A stretch of DNA of 64,000 nt. Source: Pseudomonas sp. AL03. Its GTDB lineage: Bacteria; Pseudomonadota; Gammaproteobacteria; Pseudomonadales; Pseudomonadaceae. Each line of letters starts with the position of its first letter. Positions within the stretch are counted from its first letter, which is position 1. The notes beneath the pieces were generated by a model. It was not told the DNA's origin. It saw nothing but the letters and a program-made list of their open reading frames with translations, and did no database searches. Both the position numbers and the translations under genes were made by a program. Shown here piece after piece: positions 54,880 to 62,980 of this stretch. The stretch spans positions 1 through 64,000 of the forward strand of contig NZ_JASBRE010000008.1 of the NCBI RefSeq assembly GCF_029960815.1. The letters are read 5' to 3'.

Positions 54880-55257
54880 ATGAGCGATCTCAAACGCGTA
54901 GAACGCATCGAATCCACCCCGTTCCAGACTCACACTGACCAGAACGTTGAGGGTTGGGAACGCATTGCTTCCCTGGCCGGCGGTGTGGTGATGGTCGGCA
55001 AGGGCCTGCGTCGCGGCGGCGTTTTCGGGTTGATTCAAGTGGCGATCGGCGGTGTGGCCCTGGCGCGTGGGATTACCGGGCACAGTTCGGTGAAAAGCCT
55101 GCTTGAGAAAAGCCGTCAGGACATGAACAACGTACGGGTGAAGATTCAGCGGGCGGGTGAAGAGCTGAACCGGTTGAAGGCGAATGCTGAAGCGGCGACC
55201 AATACCGCTACCGTAACGGGCAATGATTCTTTGACGTCGCCAAAAACCGGGGTTTGA
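54880..55257 (+). CDS. membrane-associated protein, DUF2892-like
   Basis: A 125-residue protein: a hydrophilic N-terminus, two short hydrophobic stretches near 28-62 (SLAGGVVMVGKGLRRGGVFGLIQVAIGGVALA) and a helical C-terminal part (DMNNVRVKIQRAGEELNRLKANAEAA) likely to form a coiled coil. This fits small YgaP-like DUF2892 membrane proteins. GGAG precedes the ATG. Function unknown. Confidence 0.7.
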   Translation: MSDLKRVERIESTPFQTHTDQNVEGWERIASLAGGVVMVGKGLRRGGVFGLIQVAIGGVALARGITGHSSVKSLLEKSRQDMNNVRVKIQRAGEELNRLKANAEAATNTATVTGNDSLTSPKTGV

Positions 55258-55267
55258 TCCAGGCGAC

Positions 55268-55295
55268 GATCGTTCCCACGCTCGTGGGAACGATC
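55268..55295. repeat. REP-like inverted repeat (family D)
   Basis: GATCGTTCCCACG and CGTGGGAACGATC are exact reverse complements separated by 2 bp. It overlaps the stop end of the metallopeptidase-like gene and sits between convergent genes, so it may serve as terminator stem. Confidence 0.88.
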
Positions 55296-56523
55296 ACTGC
55301 AGCAACTCGGTATCGAGGACTTTGGAGGACTCGCCAATAACGCTCTCACTGAGCAGAACAAATTCCTTGGTATCCACGCTCTCCAGATGCATCGCTCCTT
55401 GCAATACATCATCCAGCGAACGCTTGTTGCGGGTCTTCAGACGAATTTCGCGATCCAGTTCCTGCAATAACACGACCGCTTTCGAGACCTGCGCCGGACT
55501 GGCCTGTTCACCGCGCAATGTGCTGACCTTCTGGCTGTCCTTGGCCAACTTCTTCTGCAAACTCTCATACCGCTCATCACTCATGCCGCCAGCGCGGCGC
55601 ACCAGTTCGATGGCGTAATACTCGGCAAATCCTTCGCTGATCCAGTCACTGCGCTGCTTGTCGTTGATCCGCCCGAACACCTGAGCCAATTCCCGCACCA
55701 ACGCACTGGTGCCGTTTTCGCTGACCAGCGGCAGACGCGTGTTCAGATAGATCGATTCACGTGCCGCCAGACTGCCACGCCACATCGGGTCGTTGGCACC
55801 GACGATTAACAGTTTGGTGGGATGACGGGGATACACCGCCTGCACTTGCGGCCAGATAAAGGTCAGCAGCGTCAGGACATCCATGCGGCGCATGCCCTGG
55901 CCTTGAGGCGAGGCGACGGTGACCTCGGTTTCCCCTAACCGCGTGCGACGGCTGCCGAGGTGGCCCGCAAGCATCCAGCCCGTGGGCCGGTCGAACAAGC
56001 GAGAAACGTTATCGACCCGGAACTTGTTCTTGCCGGTCCGCGGCCAGGCGGTTTCAACGCTTTTCCAGCCGGTGGGCAATTCGAATTCAAGCCGCGAAAC
56101 CAACTCGATGCCATCCTGCTGATCGAGTTTGGCCGCCGGCACCAGGTCATCGCCGCGCATCAGCGCCCAAGTTGGTGTCATGCGCGTGTCGAAGCTGCCG
56201 CTCTTGCGCCCGTGGCTGATGCGTACGCGGTAGGTCAGGCTGGCCTTGTCGGCGGCCGGACGCCAGACACCACGGGCCTGTTTGCCCGGCGTGAGCTGCC
56301 ATTGGCCATCGGCCTTGAAGTCGCTGTAGTGGCTGCCGTCACCCAGGTCGAAATCCAGACTGCGCACTGCCGAACCCTGGGCCAGGGTCAATCGCACTTC
56401 AGCCTGATCACTTTGCGGGAACAGGCGAACGTGGTAATCCAGATCGACCTTCTTCGCCGCCCACACGGGCGAACTCAGGGCAAAAAGCCCAAAGGCCAAC
56501 GCCAGCCGCAATCCCACAGCCAT
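55294..56523 (-). CDS. secreted metallopeptidase-like protein lacking the zinc motif
   Basis: A 409-residue exported protein with a signal peptide (about 1-22, GLFALSSPVWA). It keeps the layout of M61/M1-like gluzincin peptidases: N-terminal beta domain, then the helix where HExxH should be, then WISEGFAEYYA. The expected zinc helix reads LVRELAQVFG (about 275-284): the first His is Arg277 and the second is Gln281, while Glu278 and the downstream Glu297 remain. Zinc binding is therefore unlikely and the protein is predicted to be inactive as a protease, perhaps a binding protein. ATG 56523 has AAGGAG 5 nt upstream and is preferred over a GTG 6 nt earlier. Confidence 0.75.
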   Translation of the reverse strand: MAVGLRLALAFGLFALSSPVWAAKKVDLDYHVRLFPQSDQAEVRLTLAQGSAVRSLDFDLGDGSHYSDFKADGQWQLTPGKQARGVWRPAADKASLTYRVRISHGRKSGSFDTRMTPTWALMRGDDLVPAAKLDQQDGIELVSRLEFELPTGWKSVETAWPRTGKNKFRVDNVSRLFDRPTGWMLAGHLGSRRTRLGETEVTVASPQGQGMRRMDVLTLLTFIWPQVQAVYPRHPTKLLIVGANDPMWRGSLAARESIYLNTRLPLVSENGTSALVRELAQVFGRINDKQRSDWISEGFAEYYAIELVRRAGGMSDERYESLQKKLAKDSQKVSTLRGEQASPAQVSKAVVLLQELDREIRLKTRNKRSLDDVLQGAMHLESVDTKEFVLLSESVIGESSKVLDTELLQ

Positions 56524-56551
56524 ACACACTCCTTCGTGAAACGTTAGGCGT

Positions 56552-57001
56552 TCAACCCGCCCTGAATATCAGATGGTCTTCCCAATCCTCTTCAGCCACG
56601 CTGCCTTCGGCGAGCATGCGCCCGGACTGGGAAATACGTTCGTGGTGCACCGCATCGCGATCACCGCACACCAGAGGATGCCAGAGCGGCAGGTCCTTGC
56701 CTTCGCTGACCAATCGATAGCCGCAGGTCGGTGGCAACCATTTGAACTCATCGGCCTTGCCCGGTGTGAGCTGGATGCAGTCCGGGACGAAATCGCGGCG
56801 GTTGGGGTAATCGGTGCACTGACAGGTTTTCAGGTCCAGCAGTTTGCAGGCGATGCGCGTGTAGTAAACGCTGTTGTCGTCTTCATCCTCGAGCTTTTGC
56901 AGGCAGCACAGGCCACAGCCATCGCACAGCGATTCCCATTCCTCTTGATCAAGTTGATCGAGGGTTTTGCGTATCCAGAACGGTTCGACTTTGGCGGCCA
57001 T
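56552..57001 (-). CDS. YcgN-family cysteine-cluster protein
   Basis: A 149-residue cytoplasmic protein with an N-terminal Cys cluster [10 protein letters not shown] (Cys26, 29, 32, 33) and further cysteines in [25 protein letters not shown] and PTCGYR. This matches the UPF0260/YcgN group, likely metal or Fe-S binding; the reaction is unknown. The length is typical. It diverges from the nitroreductase gene across 166 nt. Confidence 0.88.
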   Translation of the reverse strand: MAAKVEPFWIRKTLDQLDQEEWESLCDGCGLCCLQKLEDEDDNSVYYTRIACKLLDLKTCQCTDYPNRRDFVPDCIQLTPGKADEFKWLPPTCGYRLVSEGKDLPLWHPLVCGDRDAVHHERISQSGRMLAEGSVAEEDWEDHLIFRAG

Positions 57002-57167
57002 GGCTCAAGCATCAACATCAGGTGGTGAAAAGGCCGCCAGTCTAGTGCCAAGGCCGTTGTCGGCCAAGCATTGGCGACTGCCGGTAGAACCGGACTTGCC
57101 AGTTATTGCGCCGCCCAGTAGGGTTTTGCGTCGCCCCTCACGTTCAAACGTAGCAAGGAATGTCTTG

Positions 57168-57761
57168 ATGAGTGCTAATCCACGCGTTGCCGATTATGCC
57201 ATCCACCCTCAGTTCACTGATCGCTGGTCGCCCCGCGCCTTCACCGGTGAAGCGATCCCCATCGAGACCCTGCTGAGCTTCTTTGAAGCCGCACGCTGGG
57301 CGCCATCGGCTTACAACTCGCAGCCTTGGCGGTTTCTGTATGCGCGTCGCGACACGCCAAACTGGGAGCGCTATCTGGGGCTGCTGAACGAATTCAACCG
57401 CAGCTGGGCGCAACACGCCTCGGCGCTGGTGATCGTGATCTCGAAAACCACCTTCGCAGTGCCTGGCGCCACCGAAGAAACCCCGGCGCTGTGGCACACC
57501 TTCGACACCGGTTCGGCCTGGGGCCATCTGGCGCTGCAAGCGAGCATCAGCGGCTGGCACACCCACGGGATGGCCGGTTTCGACCAGGAACTGACCCGCA
57601 AAGCGCTGAACATTCCTGAGGGTTATGCGCTGCACGCGGCGGTGGCGGTGGGCAAACTGGGCGATAAGGCAACGCTGGCGGATTACCTGCAAGCGCGTGA
57701 AGAACCGAGCCCGCGTCGTCCGCTGAGCGAGTTGGCCGCCGAAGGCGACTTCACCCTCTAA
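57168..57761 (+). CDS. nitroreductase-family flavoprotein
   Basis: A 197-residue FMN-binding protein: RWSPRAFTGEAIP near the start, FFEAARWAPSAYNSQPWRFLYARR (the FMN-contact helix, about 39-62), and AWGHLALQASISGWHTHGMAGFD. The family reduces nitro groups, quinones or enones with NAD(P)H; the substrate is unknown. ATG 57168 has AAGGA upstream; the longer frame begins inside the ycgN region and is rejected. Confidence 0.9.
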   Translation: MSANPRVADYAIHPQFTDRWSPRAFTGEAIPIETLLSFFEAARWAPSAYNSQPWRFLYARRDTPNWERYLGLLNEFNRSWAQHASALVIVISKTTFAVPGATEETPALWHTFDTGSAWGHLALQASISGWHTHGMAGFDQELTRKALNIPEGYALHAAVAVGKLGDKATLADYLQAREEPSPRRPLSELAAEGDFTL

Positions 57762-57774
57762 CCGCGCTCCACCC

Positions 57775-57803
57775 GATCGCTCCCACGCAGCGTGGGAACG
57801 ATC
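57775..57803. repeat. REP-like inverted repeat (family D)
   Basis: GATCGCTCCCACGC and the following AGCGTGGGAACGATC are near-perfect inverted copies. It lies between convergent nitroreductase and dehydrogenase genes. Confidence 0.82.
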
Positions 57804-57815
57804 ATTGCGGTGTAC

Positions 57816-58748
57816 TCAGTAGCCGCGATTGAAATCCACTTCCCCGCGCAACGCCTCACTCGCCTGATACGCCCGCAGGTTTTCGACAAACAGATTCACC
57901 ATCATCGATGGCGAAGTCGGTGCCGAGCTGTGGCCGGTCAGCAGCAAGCCCCACGCCGTCCAGAACGGGTGACGCTGCGGCAACGGTTCCTGACGGCAGA
58001 CGTCGATCACGGCACCGGCCAGATGCCCTTCTTTCAAGGATTCCACCAGGTCCGCATCGACCACTGCCACGCCGCGTCCGACGTTGATGAACAAACCGGT
58101 CGGTTTGAATTGCTTGAACAGCGCCGCGTCGTACAAGTCGTGGGTGTTCGGCGTATTCGGCAGCAGATTGATCACGTAATCCACTTCACCCACCAGACGC
58201 GGCAAATCAGCCAGCGCCCCCACTTCGACAAACGGCGTCTGCTCACGGGCTTCGCTGGCGACGCCGTACAACTCGACGCCAAACGGCACGAGGAACTGTG
58301 CCACGGTCTGCCCGATGTCACCGGTGCCGACGATCAACACTTTGCGGCCGGCCAGGCTTTGGCCCTGGCGACTGTCCCACCTGCGCTCGACCTGGCTGAC
58401 CAGCCGCGGCAGCACTTCGCGCTCGTGGCCAAGCATGTAGGTCAGCACGTATTCGGCCATGACCTGACCGAAAATCCCCACCGCCCGGGTCAGGCGATAG
58501 TGCCGAGGCAAGCCGTCGGCCAGCAGCGGCGTGATGCCCGCCCAGGTCGATTGCAGCCATTGTGGCTCGTGGCCCTGACGCAGCAGGGTCGCCAGCAGGT
58601 CCGGCTGACCGAGCCAGATCGGACAATCGGCGGCCTGGCTGGCCAGTTCGGCGGAGTCACCGCTGGTCAGCACTTCCAGGTCAGGCGCTGCTTGACGCAA
58701 CAGCTGGGCGTACACAGGGTGGTCGTGTTCAGCTATCAGAACGCGCAT
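57816..58748 (-). CDS. D-2-hydroxyacid dehydrogenase (GhrA-like)
   Basis: A 310-residue NAD(P)-dependent enzyme reducing 2-oxoacids. The Rossmann loop is GTGDIG (141-146). Catalytic residues are present: Arg225 (INVGRG), Glu254 (DVCRQEPLP) and His273 (LTGHSSA). It resembles glyoxylate/hydroxypyruvate reductase A in length and motif spacing; the in vivo substrate cannot be fixed. AAAGG lies upstream of the ATG. It stands alone between a REP repeat and the ycgL gene. Confidence 0.88.
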   Translation of the reverse strand: MRVLIAEHDHPVYAQLLRQAAPDLEVLTSGDSAELASQAADCPIWLGQPDLLATLLRQGHEPQWLQSTWAGITPLLADGLPRHYRLTRAVGIFGQVMAEYVLTYMLGHEREVLPRLVSQVERRWDSRQGQSLAGRKVLIVGTGDIGQTVAQFLVPFGVELYGVASEAREQTPFVEVGALADLPRLVGEVDYVINLLPNTPNTHDLYDAALFKQFKPTGLFINVGRGVAVVDADLVESLKEGHLAGAVIDVCRQEPLPQRHPFWTAWGLLLTGHSSAPTSPSMMVNLFVENLRAYQASEALRGEVDFNRGY

Positions 58749-58868
58749 GGTTCAAACCTTTCGAAAACAGTGCAGACGGCCACCGACGGAGTATCGCCCC
58801 ATCGCCCTGGCCATCGCCAAAATCATTCCAGTGTTTCATAAAGGCTCTGAACAGAGCCTGTCTGCCGA

Positions 58869-59162
58869 TCACATCGGGTCGTTACGTCGCAGCAATTCTT
58901 CCGGCAAGTGTTCGATGTACTCGTCTTCGGCCGGCGGCATTTGCAAGTGATAACCCTGCTTCTCAAGGTTTTCCAGCACCACGGTGATGTCCTCGCGCGA
59001 CAGTTTGCGCTCGGGGGTCAGCACCAGGTCGAAGGCGTGATGCGGTTTGCCGAAGGCGGCCATCAGGCTTTCCGGAACGCGCTCCAGTGCATCGCTTTTG
59101 AGCACATAGAGGTACATCTCGTTTTTCTTCAGGCTTCGATAAATGGAGCAAATACGTTTCAA
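58869..59162 (-). CDS. YcgL-domain protein
   Basis: A 97-residue protein of the YcgL/UPF0745 family: [20 protein letters not shown] at the start, [23 protein letters not shown] and [20 protein letters not shown]. The family has a small alpha/beta fold and is linked to rnd in many gammaproteobacteria. Here its start overlaps the rnd stop by 4 nt, so the two are translationally coupled. Function beyond RNA-related context is unknown. Confidence 0.9.
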   Translation of the reverse strand: MKRICSIYRSLKKNEMYLYVLKSDALERVPESLMAAFGKPHHAFDLVLTPERKLSREDITVVLENLEKQGYHLQMPPAEDEYIEHLPEELLRRNDPM

Positions 59163-60292
59163 GGCTGTTCTCCGGCGGTGGCCAGGCTGTCGAGCAGCGC
59201 CTGGCCCATCAATTCGCGGCGCCAGCCACGCAGCGAATCAGGCAATTGGTAAGGACCATTGGGGTAGCCGCTCTTGAGCAGCGCTTCCAGGGTTTTCTTG
59301 CGCAGCATCAGCTCTGGCGCAATGTTCAGGCGCTCGGCTTCGGCCTGGCCGATCGCACGCAGCTGTTTGACCAGGGCGGCGGCGTCCACCGGTAATGGCT
59401 CCGGCACTGCTGGCGGCCATTGGTCTGGCGACACACTGCCAGAGCGCTTGATCAGATCAAGCAGAAATTCGCCATCCTGACGCACGGTACGCGGGTGCAT
59501 GTCTTCGATTTTCGCCAACGCGCCGAGGTTGTCCGGCTGAGTCCGCGCCAGCGGCCACAGCGAATGCTCACGAACGATGCGATTTCGCGGCAGATCACGG
59601 GCACGGGCTTCGCGCTCGCGCCAGGCGCACAGTTCACGCAACACCACGAGTTGGGCGCGGGAGAGCTTCCAGGCCAGCTTGGCTTCGCGATAGACCTCAT
59701 ACGGATCAACTTCGCGACGCAGGTTGGCCACCAGCTCGGCGCCGTCTTCCAGGACCCAGGCGTACTTGTCGTCAGAAAGCTTCGGACGAAGCTGTACGAA
59801 AACTTCCGCCAGGTGCAAGGCATCTTCGGCGGCGTAGCTGATTTGAGTCTCCGAAAGTGGGCGTTGCAGCCAGTCGGAACGGGTCTCGCCCTTGGGCAGA
59901 TCGATGCCGAGCACTTCCTGCACCAACCGCGAATAACCCATGGAGAAACCCAGGTTCAGGTAAGCGGCGGCCAGTTGAGTGTCGAACAGTGGCGCCGGCA
60001 GGCTGCCGGTCAGGCGCAGCAGGACTTCGAGGTCTTCGCTGCACGCATGGACGACTTTGACCACGGCCGGGTTTTCCAGCAACGCGGCCAGAGGTTGCCA
60101 GTTGTCGATGGTCAGGGGGTCAATCAGGTAAGCGCGTACGCCATCGCCGATCTGCAGCAGGCCTGCGATCGGATAAAAGGTGTCGACCCGCATGAATTCG
60201 GTGTCGAGGGCAACGAATGGCAGCTGCTGCCACTCGGCGCAAAACTGACCGAGGCTATCGTTGTCGCGAATCCAGTGAATATCGATGGCCAC
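59159..60292 (-). CDS. rnd: ribonuclease D
   Basis: A 377-residue 3'-5' exoribonuclease trimming tRNA and other small RNA 3' ends. The DEDD exonuclease motifs are present: ALDTEF with Asp30 and Glu32, [12 protein letters not shown], and YAAEDALHL. An HRDC domain follows (about 205-290) and a second helical domain to the end. The GTG at 60292 is chosen with GGGAG upstream; this matches the usual RNase D length, and the extension to 60355 is rejected. ycgL follows with a 4-nt overlap. Confidence 0.94.
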   Translation of the reverse strand: MAIDIHWIRDNDSLGQFCAEWQQLPFVALDTEFMRVDTFYPIAGLLQIGDGVRAYLIDPLTIDNWQPLAALLENPAVVKVVHACSEDLEVLLRLTGSLPAPLFDTQLAAAYLNLGFSMGYSRLVQEVLGIDLPKGETRSDWLQRPLSETQISYAAEDALHLAEVFVQLRPKLSDDKYAWVLEDGAELVANLRREVDPYEVYREAKLAWKLSRAQLVVLRELCAWREREARARDLPRNRIVREHSLWPLARTQPDNLGALAKIEDMHPRTVRQDGEFLLDLIKRSGSVSPDQWPPAVPEPLPVDAAALVKQLRAIGQAEAERLNIAPELMLRKKTLEALLKSGYPNGPYQLPDSLRGWRRELMGQALLDSLATAGEQP

Positions 60293-60415
60293 ACGGCTCT
60301 CCCTTGAAGAATGGCGCGCAGTATATATCGCCCCCGGCGATTTCCGCGCATCCACTGAACAAGAGCTTTAGCGAAAAAGCCTGCCTGACAGCAAGAAATG
60401 TCTGACAAGCGGAGC

Positions 60416-61078
60416 CTAGCTGGCCTTACGCAGGACGTAGACCCGCATCCGCGCACAGCCGGGCAGGAAGTCTTGATGACTGAGCAAGCGCAAACCTGCG
60501 CGCTTGAACTCGGCTTCCACCTCGGCCTTGCTGGCCAACTGTCGGGCCGGAGCGCCCTGTGCATCCGAGCGCTGGCCTTTGAAATGAGCATCGACCTTTA
60601 CCGCCACAATCACCGTATCGCGACTGACCCGATGGAACTCCTTAAGCATGGCCAAACGATGTTCGGGGCTGGCGAGGTGTTGAAACAGCTGCATGCAAAA
60701 AATGCAGTCAACCGCGTTCGCCGATAAGCCAATTGTGAACGCTGAACTCTGAAAGGTCTTGACCCGTTTCAGCAGACTTTGCGGATGATGGGTACGGGCA
60801 TGGTCGAGTATGTCCTGAGACGGGTCGGCCGCAAGGATCACCCGGTTGGCATGCTCGGCCAATACCGGCCAAAAGCGCCCGACACCACAGGCCAAATCGA
60901 GAACCAGGCCTGGCTCGCCAGCAACCTTGAGCGCGTTGCGCACCAGTTGCTCTTTACGCCAGAACGTCAACCGCCCGGCCAGGCCACGCGGTTGCGACTG
61001 AAGACAGACGCGGGCGTGCTCCTGATCGTAGCGCCGGGCGATCTCAAGCTCGATGGCAGATGGGGGTTGAGCGGACAT
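60416..61078 (-). CDS. class I SAM-dependent methyltransferase
   Basis: A 220-residue enzyme with the SAM motif VLDLACGVGRFWPVLAEH (about 58-75), acidic AADPS, and motif DCIFCMQLFQHL plus LKEFHRV. No domain indicates the substrate. ATG 61078 is used; a TTG 6 nt upstream is less likely. It stands alone between rnd and eptA. Confidence 0.85.
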   Translation of the reverse strand: MSAQPPSAIELEIARRYDQEHARVCLQSQPRGLAGRLTFWRKEQLVRNALKVAGEPGLVLDLACGVGRFWPVLAEHANRVILAADPSQDILDHARTHHPQSLLKRVKTFQSSAFTIGLSANAVDCIFCMQLFQHLASPEHRLAMLKEFHRVSRDTVIVAVKVDAHFKGQRSDAQGAPARQLASKAEVEAEFKRAGLRLLSHQDFLPGCARMRVYVLRKAS

Positions 61079-61151
61079 GTGCAAGGGCTCTTGGGGGAAA
61101 CTCTACCAGCCGCAGGTTAGCGGCCGGGGCGTGAAAAAAAGGTGGGAACGC

Positions 61152-62801
61152 TCATTCTTTGGCCAACACGCCGTCAATCACCGCACCGCGACATCCGGCA
61201 AACATATCCAGATTCTGGTTGTACACCTTGCTGCTGACCTCCAGCAGACCAAGCATCGAATGGAACAGATTGTCCTGGCTCAAGGGCTTCTCACGACTCA
61301 GTTGCAGGCAATGGGCGTCCACCGAGAACGACTTTTGATAGCTGTCGGAAAACCATGCCAACATCGCGACATGCTTTTGTTGTTCCGGCGCCAGCATGTA
61401 AGGCGTGCCGTGGAGGTACAAGTTGTACTCGCCCAGGGATTCGCCGTGGTCCGACAAATAGAGCATCGCGGTATCGACTTTGTCCTGATTTTTACGCAAC
61501 AAATCGATCAGGGTGGACAGCACGTGATCGGTATACACCAGGGTGTTGTCGTAACCATTGACGATACTTTCGCGGCTGCAATTGTTCAGAGCGTTACTTT
61601 CACAAACCGGGGTGAAGCGTTCGAATTCTTTCGGGTAGCGCTTGAAGTACTCCGGACCGTGACTGCCCATCTGGTGCAACACCAGTACCGTGTCTTTATC
61701 CAGGGTATCGATGAAGTGCTGCAAACCTTGCAGCAGGATTTCATCGCGGCATTCGCTATTGGCGCACAGCACCGGGTCTTTCAGGTTACTGACGTCGTCG
61801 AGGGTGACCCGATCGCACGTGCCTTTGCAGCCCGATTGGTTATCACGCCAGATCACGTCGAGACCCGCGCGTTTGAGCACGTCCAGCAGGCCTTCCTGAT
61901 TCTTTGCCTTACTGGCGTTGTAATCCTTGCGGCCCATGTCGGAGAACATGCACGGCACCGACACCGCTGTTTCCGTCCCGCAGGAATGCACGTTGGTGAA
62001 AGCGATCAGGCCAGCTTCTTTATTCAGTTTGGGTGTGGTGTCGCGGTCATACCCCAGAATGCCGAAGTTCTCGGCTCGGGCACTTTCGCCCACCACCAGC
62101 ACCGTCAGGGATCTGCGGCCATGGGTTTGCCAGGCCGGAGTTCGCTGGGCATCTTCACCGAGCGTGACAAAGGGTTGTTGCGCCGACGCGACCTGCTCAC
62201 GCAGATAGCCAGCCGAGGCACCGATGTAGTTGCTGGGTACTATCATCAGGCGCAACTCATGGTGATTGCGAAACAACGAAGACAGGCCCTGATAGTTAAC
62301 CAGTGCAACGCCTCCGATCACGGCAACCGACGCGACACTTACCAGTGTTTTACTTATTAGCTCACGGTGCCAGCGGCGATAATTAACCGGGATCCCCCAC
62401 AACAACAACGACGGCAAAACGCCCAGCAAAAGTATATAAACAAGCAATTTCAATGACAGCAAGTCACGCACTTCCGTCGCATTGGTTTGCGCAAAGTTAC
62501 GCAGCATGCCGGTGTCAATCAAAACACCATATTGGCTCATGAAGTACGCCACGCCCGCACTGACCATGAAGATCAGCGTCAGGATCGGTTTCATCACGGG
62601 CCGGAAAGCCAGCAGGGTCAGCACAATGTTAAAAGCGGCCAGGATCATCAATCCGAAAGCCACGCGAATGACGATGCCCTTACCGTCAGACGCCGTGATT
62701 TCAAACAGGTGTTGCCAGAGAACAAGATTGAAGCCCGTTAATAGAAAGGCGCTGGCAATCAGTGTCACCCACTCGGGGCGCACGGCTTTAATCTTCAACA
62801 T
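61152..62801 (-). CDS. eptA: lipid A phosphoethanolamine transferase
   Basis: A 549-residue inner-membrane enzyme. Five membrane segments lie in the first 170 residues, then a periplasmic sulfatase-fold domain: VVGESARAENFG (metal Glu239), NVHSCGTETAVSVPCMFS with nucleophile Thr276, and DHGESLGE (metal site). EptA moves phosphoethanolamine from phosphatidylethanolamine to lipid A phosphate and thereby lowers polymyxin binding. ATG 62801 gives the family's usual length; the extension to 62915 runs through a palindrome and is rejected. Upstream is a large dyad that may control it. Confidence 0.92.
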   Translation of the reverse strand: MLKIKAVRPEWVTLIASAFLLTGFNLVLWQHLFEITASDGKGIVIRVAFGLMILAAFNIVLTLLAFRPVMKPILTLIFMVSAGVAYFMSQYGVLIDTGMLRNFAQTNATEVRDLLSLKLLVYILLLGVLPSLLLWGIPVNYRRWHRELISKTLVSVASVAVIGGVALVNYQGLSSLFRNHHELRLMIVPSNYIGASAGYLREQVASAQQPFVTLGEDAQRTPAWQTHGRRSLTVLVVGESARAENFGILGYDRDTTPKLNKEAGLIAFTNVHSCGTETAVSVPCMFSDMGRKDYNASKAKNQEGLLDVLKRAGLDVIWRDNQSGCKGTCDRVTLDDVSNLKDPVLCANSECRDEILLQGLQHFIDTLDKDTVLVLHQMGSHGPEYFKRYPKEFERFTPVCESNALNNCSRESIVNGYDNTLVYTDHVLSTLIDLLRKNQDKVDTAMLYLSDHGESLGEYNLYLHGTPYMLAPEQQKHVAMLAWFSDSYQKSFSVDAHCLQLSREKPLSQDNLFHSMLGLLEVSSKVYNQNLDMFAGCRGAVIDGVLAKE

Positions 62802-62833
62802 GATGATCGGCTGTTCCTGAAAAGAAGGGCCTT

Positions 62834-62860
62834 CGGTAAATGTGAAAATTTCATTTACCG
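62834..62860. promoter_or_regulatory. 27-bp palindrome upstream of eptA
   Basis: CGGTAAATG and CATTTACCG are perfect 9-bp inverted repeats 9 bp apart, with an inner GAAA/TTTC dyad. It ends 33 bp before the eptA start in AT-rich DNA. It could be an operator or a 5'UTR hairpin; the binding factor is unknown. Confidence 0.5.
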
Positions 62861-62901
62861 CGACAGCACTAACTTTAGGCAGCCAACCATCAATTTTTTG
62901 T

Positions 62902-62928
62902 GAAAAAGAAGCCAACGATTAGTTGGCT
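62902..62928 (-). terminator. rho-independent terminator after the glutamine synthetase-like gene
   Basis: On the minus strand AGCCAAC, 5-base loop, GTTGGCT, then TCTTTTTC. It lies 53 nt beyond the stop of the gene ending at 62981 and upstream of eptA, so it separates the two transcripts. Confidence 0.72.
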
Positions 62929-62980
62929 CATGGCACTAGGCCAAAACTTTTAACTTATTTGAGAATGGTTCAGGTTCTGT

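Noticed and set aside
61077-62360. A 427-codon plus-strand ORF opposite eptA
   Set aside because: Antisense to EptA; no start signal and no domain.
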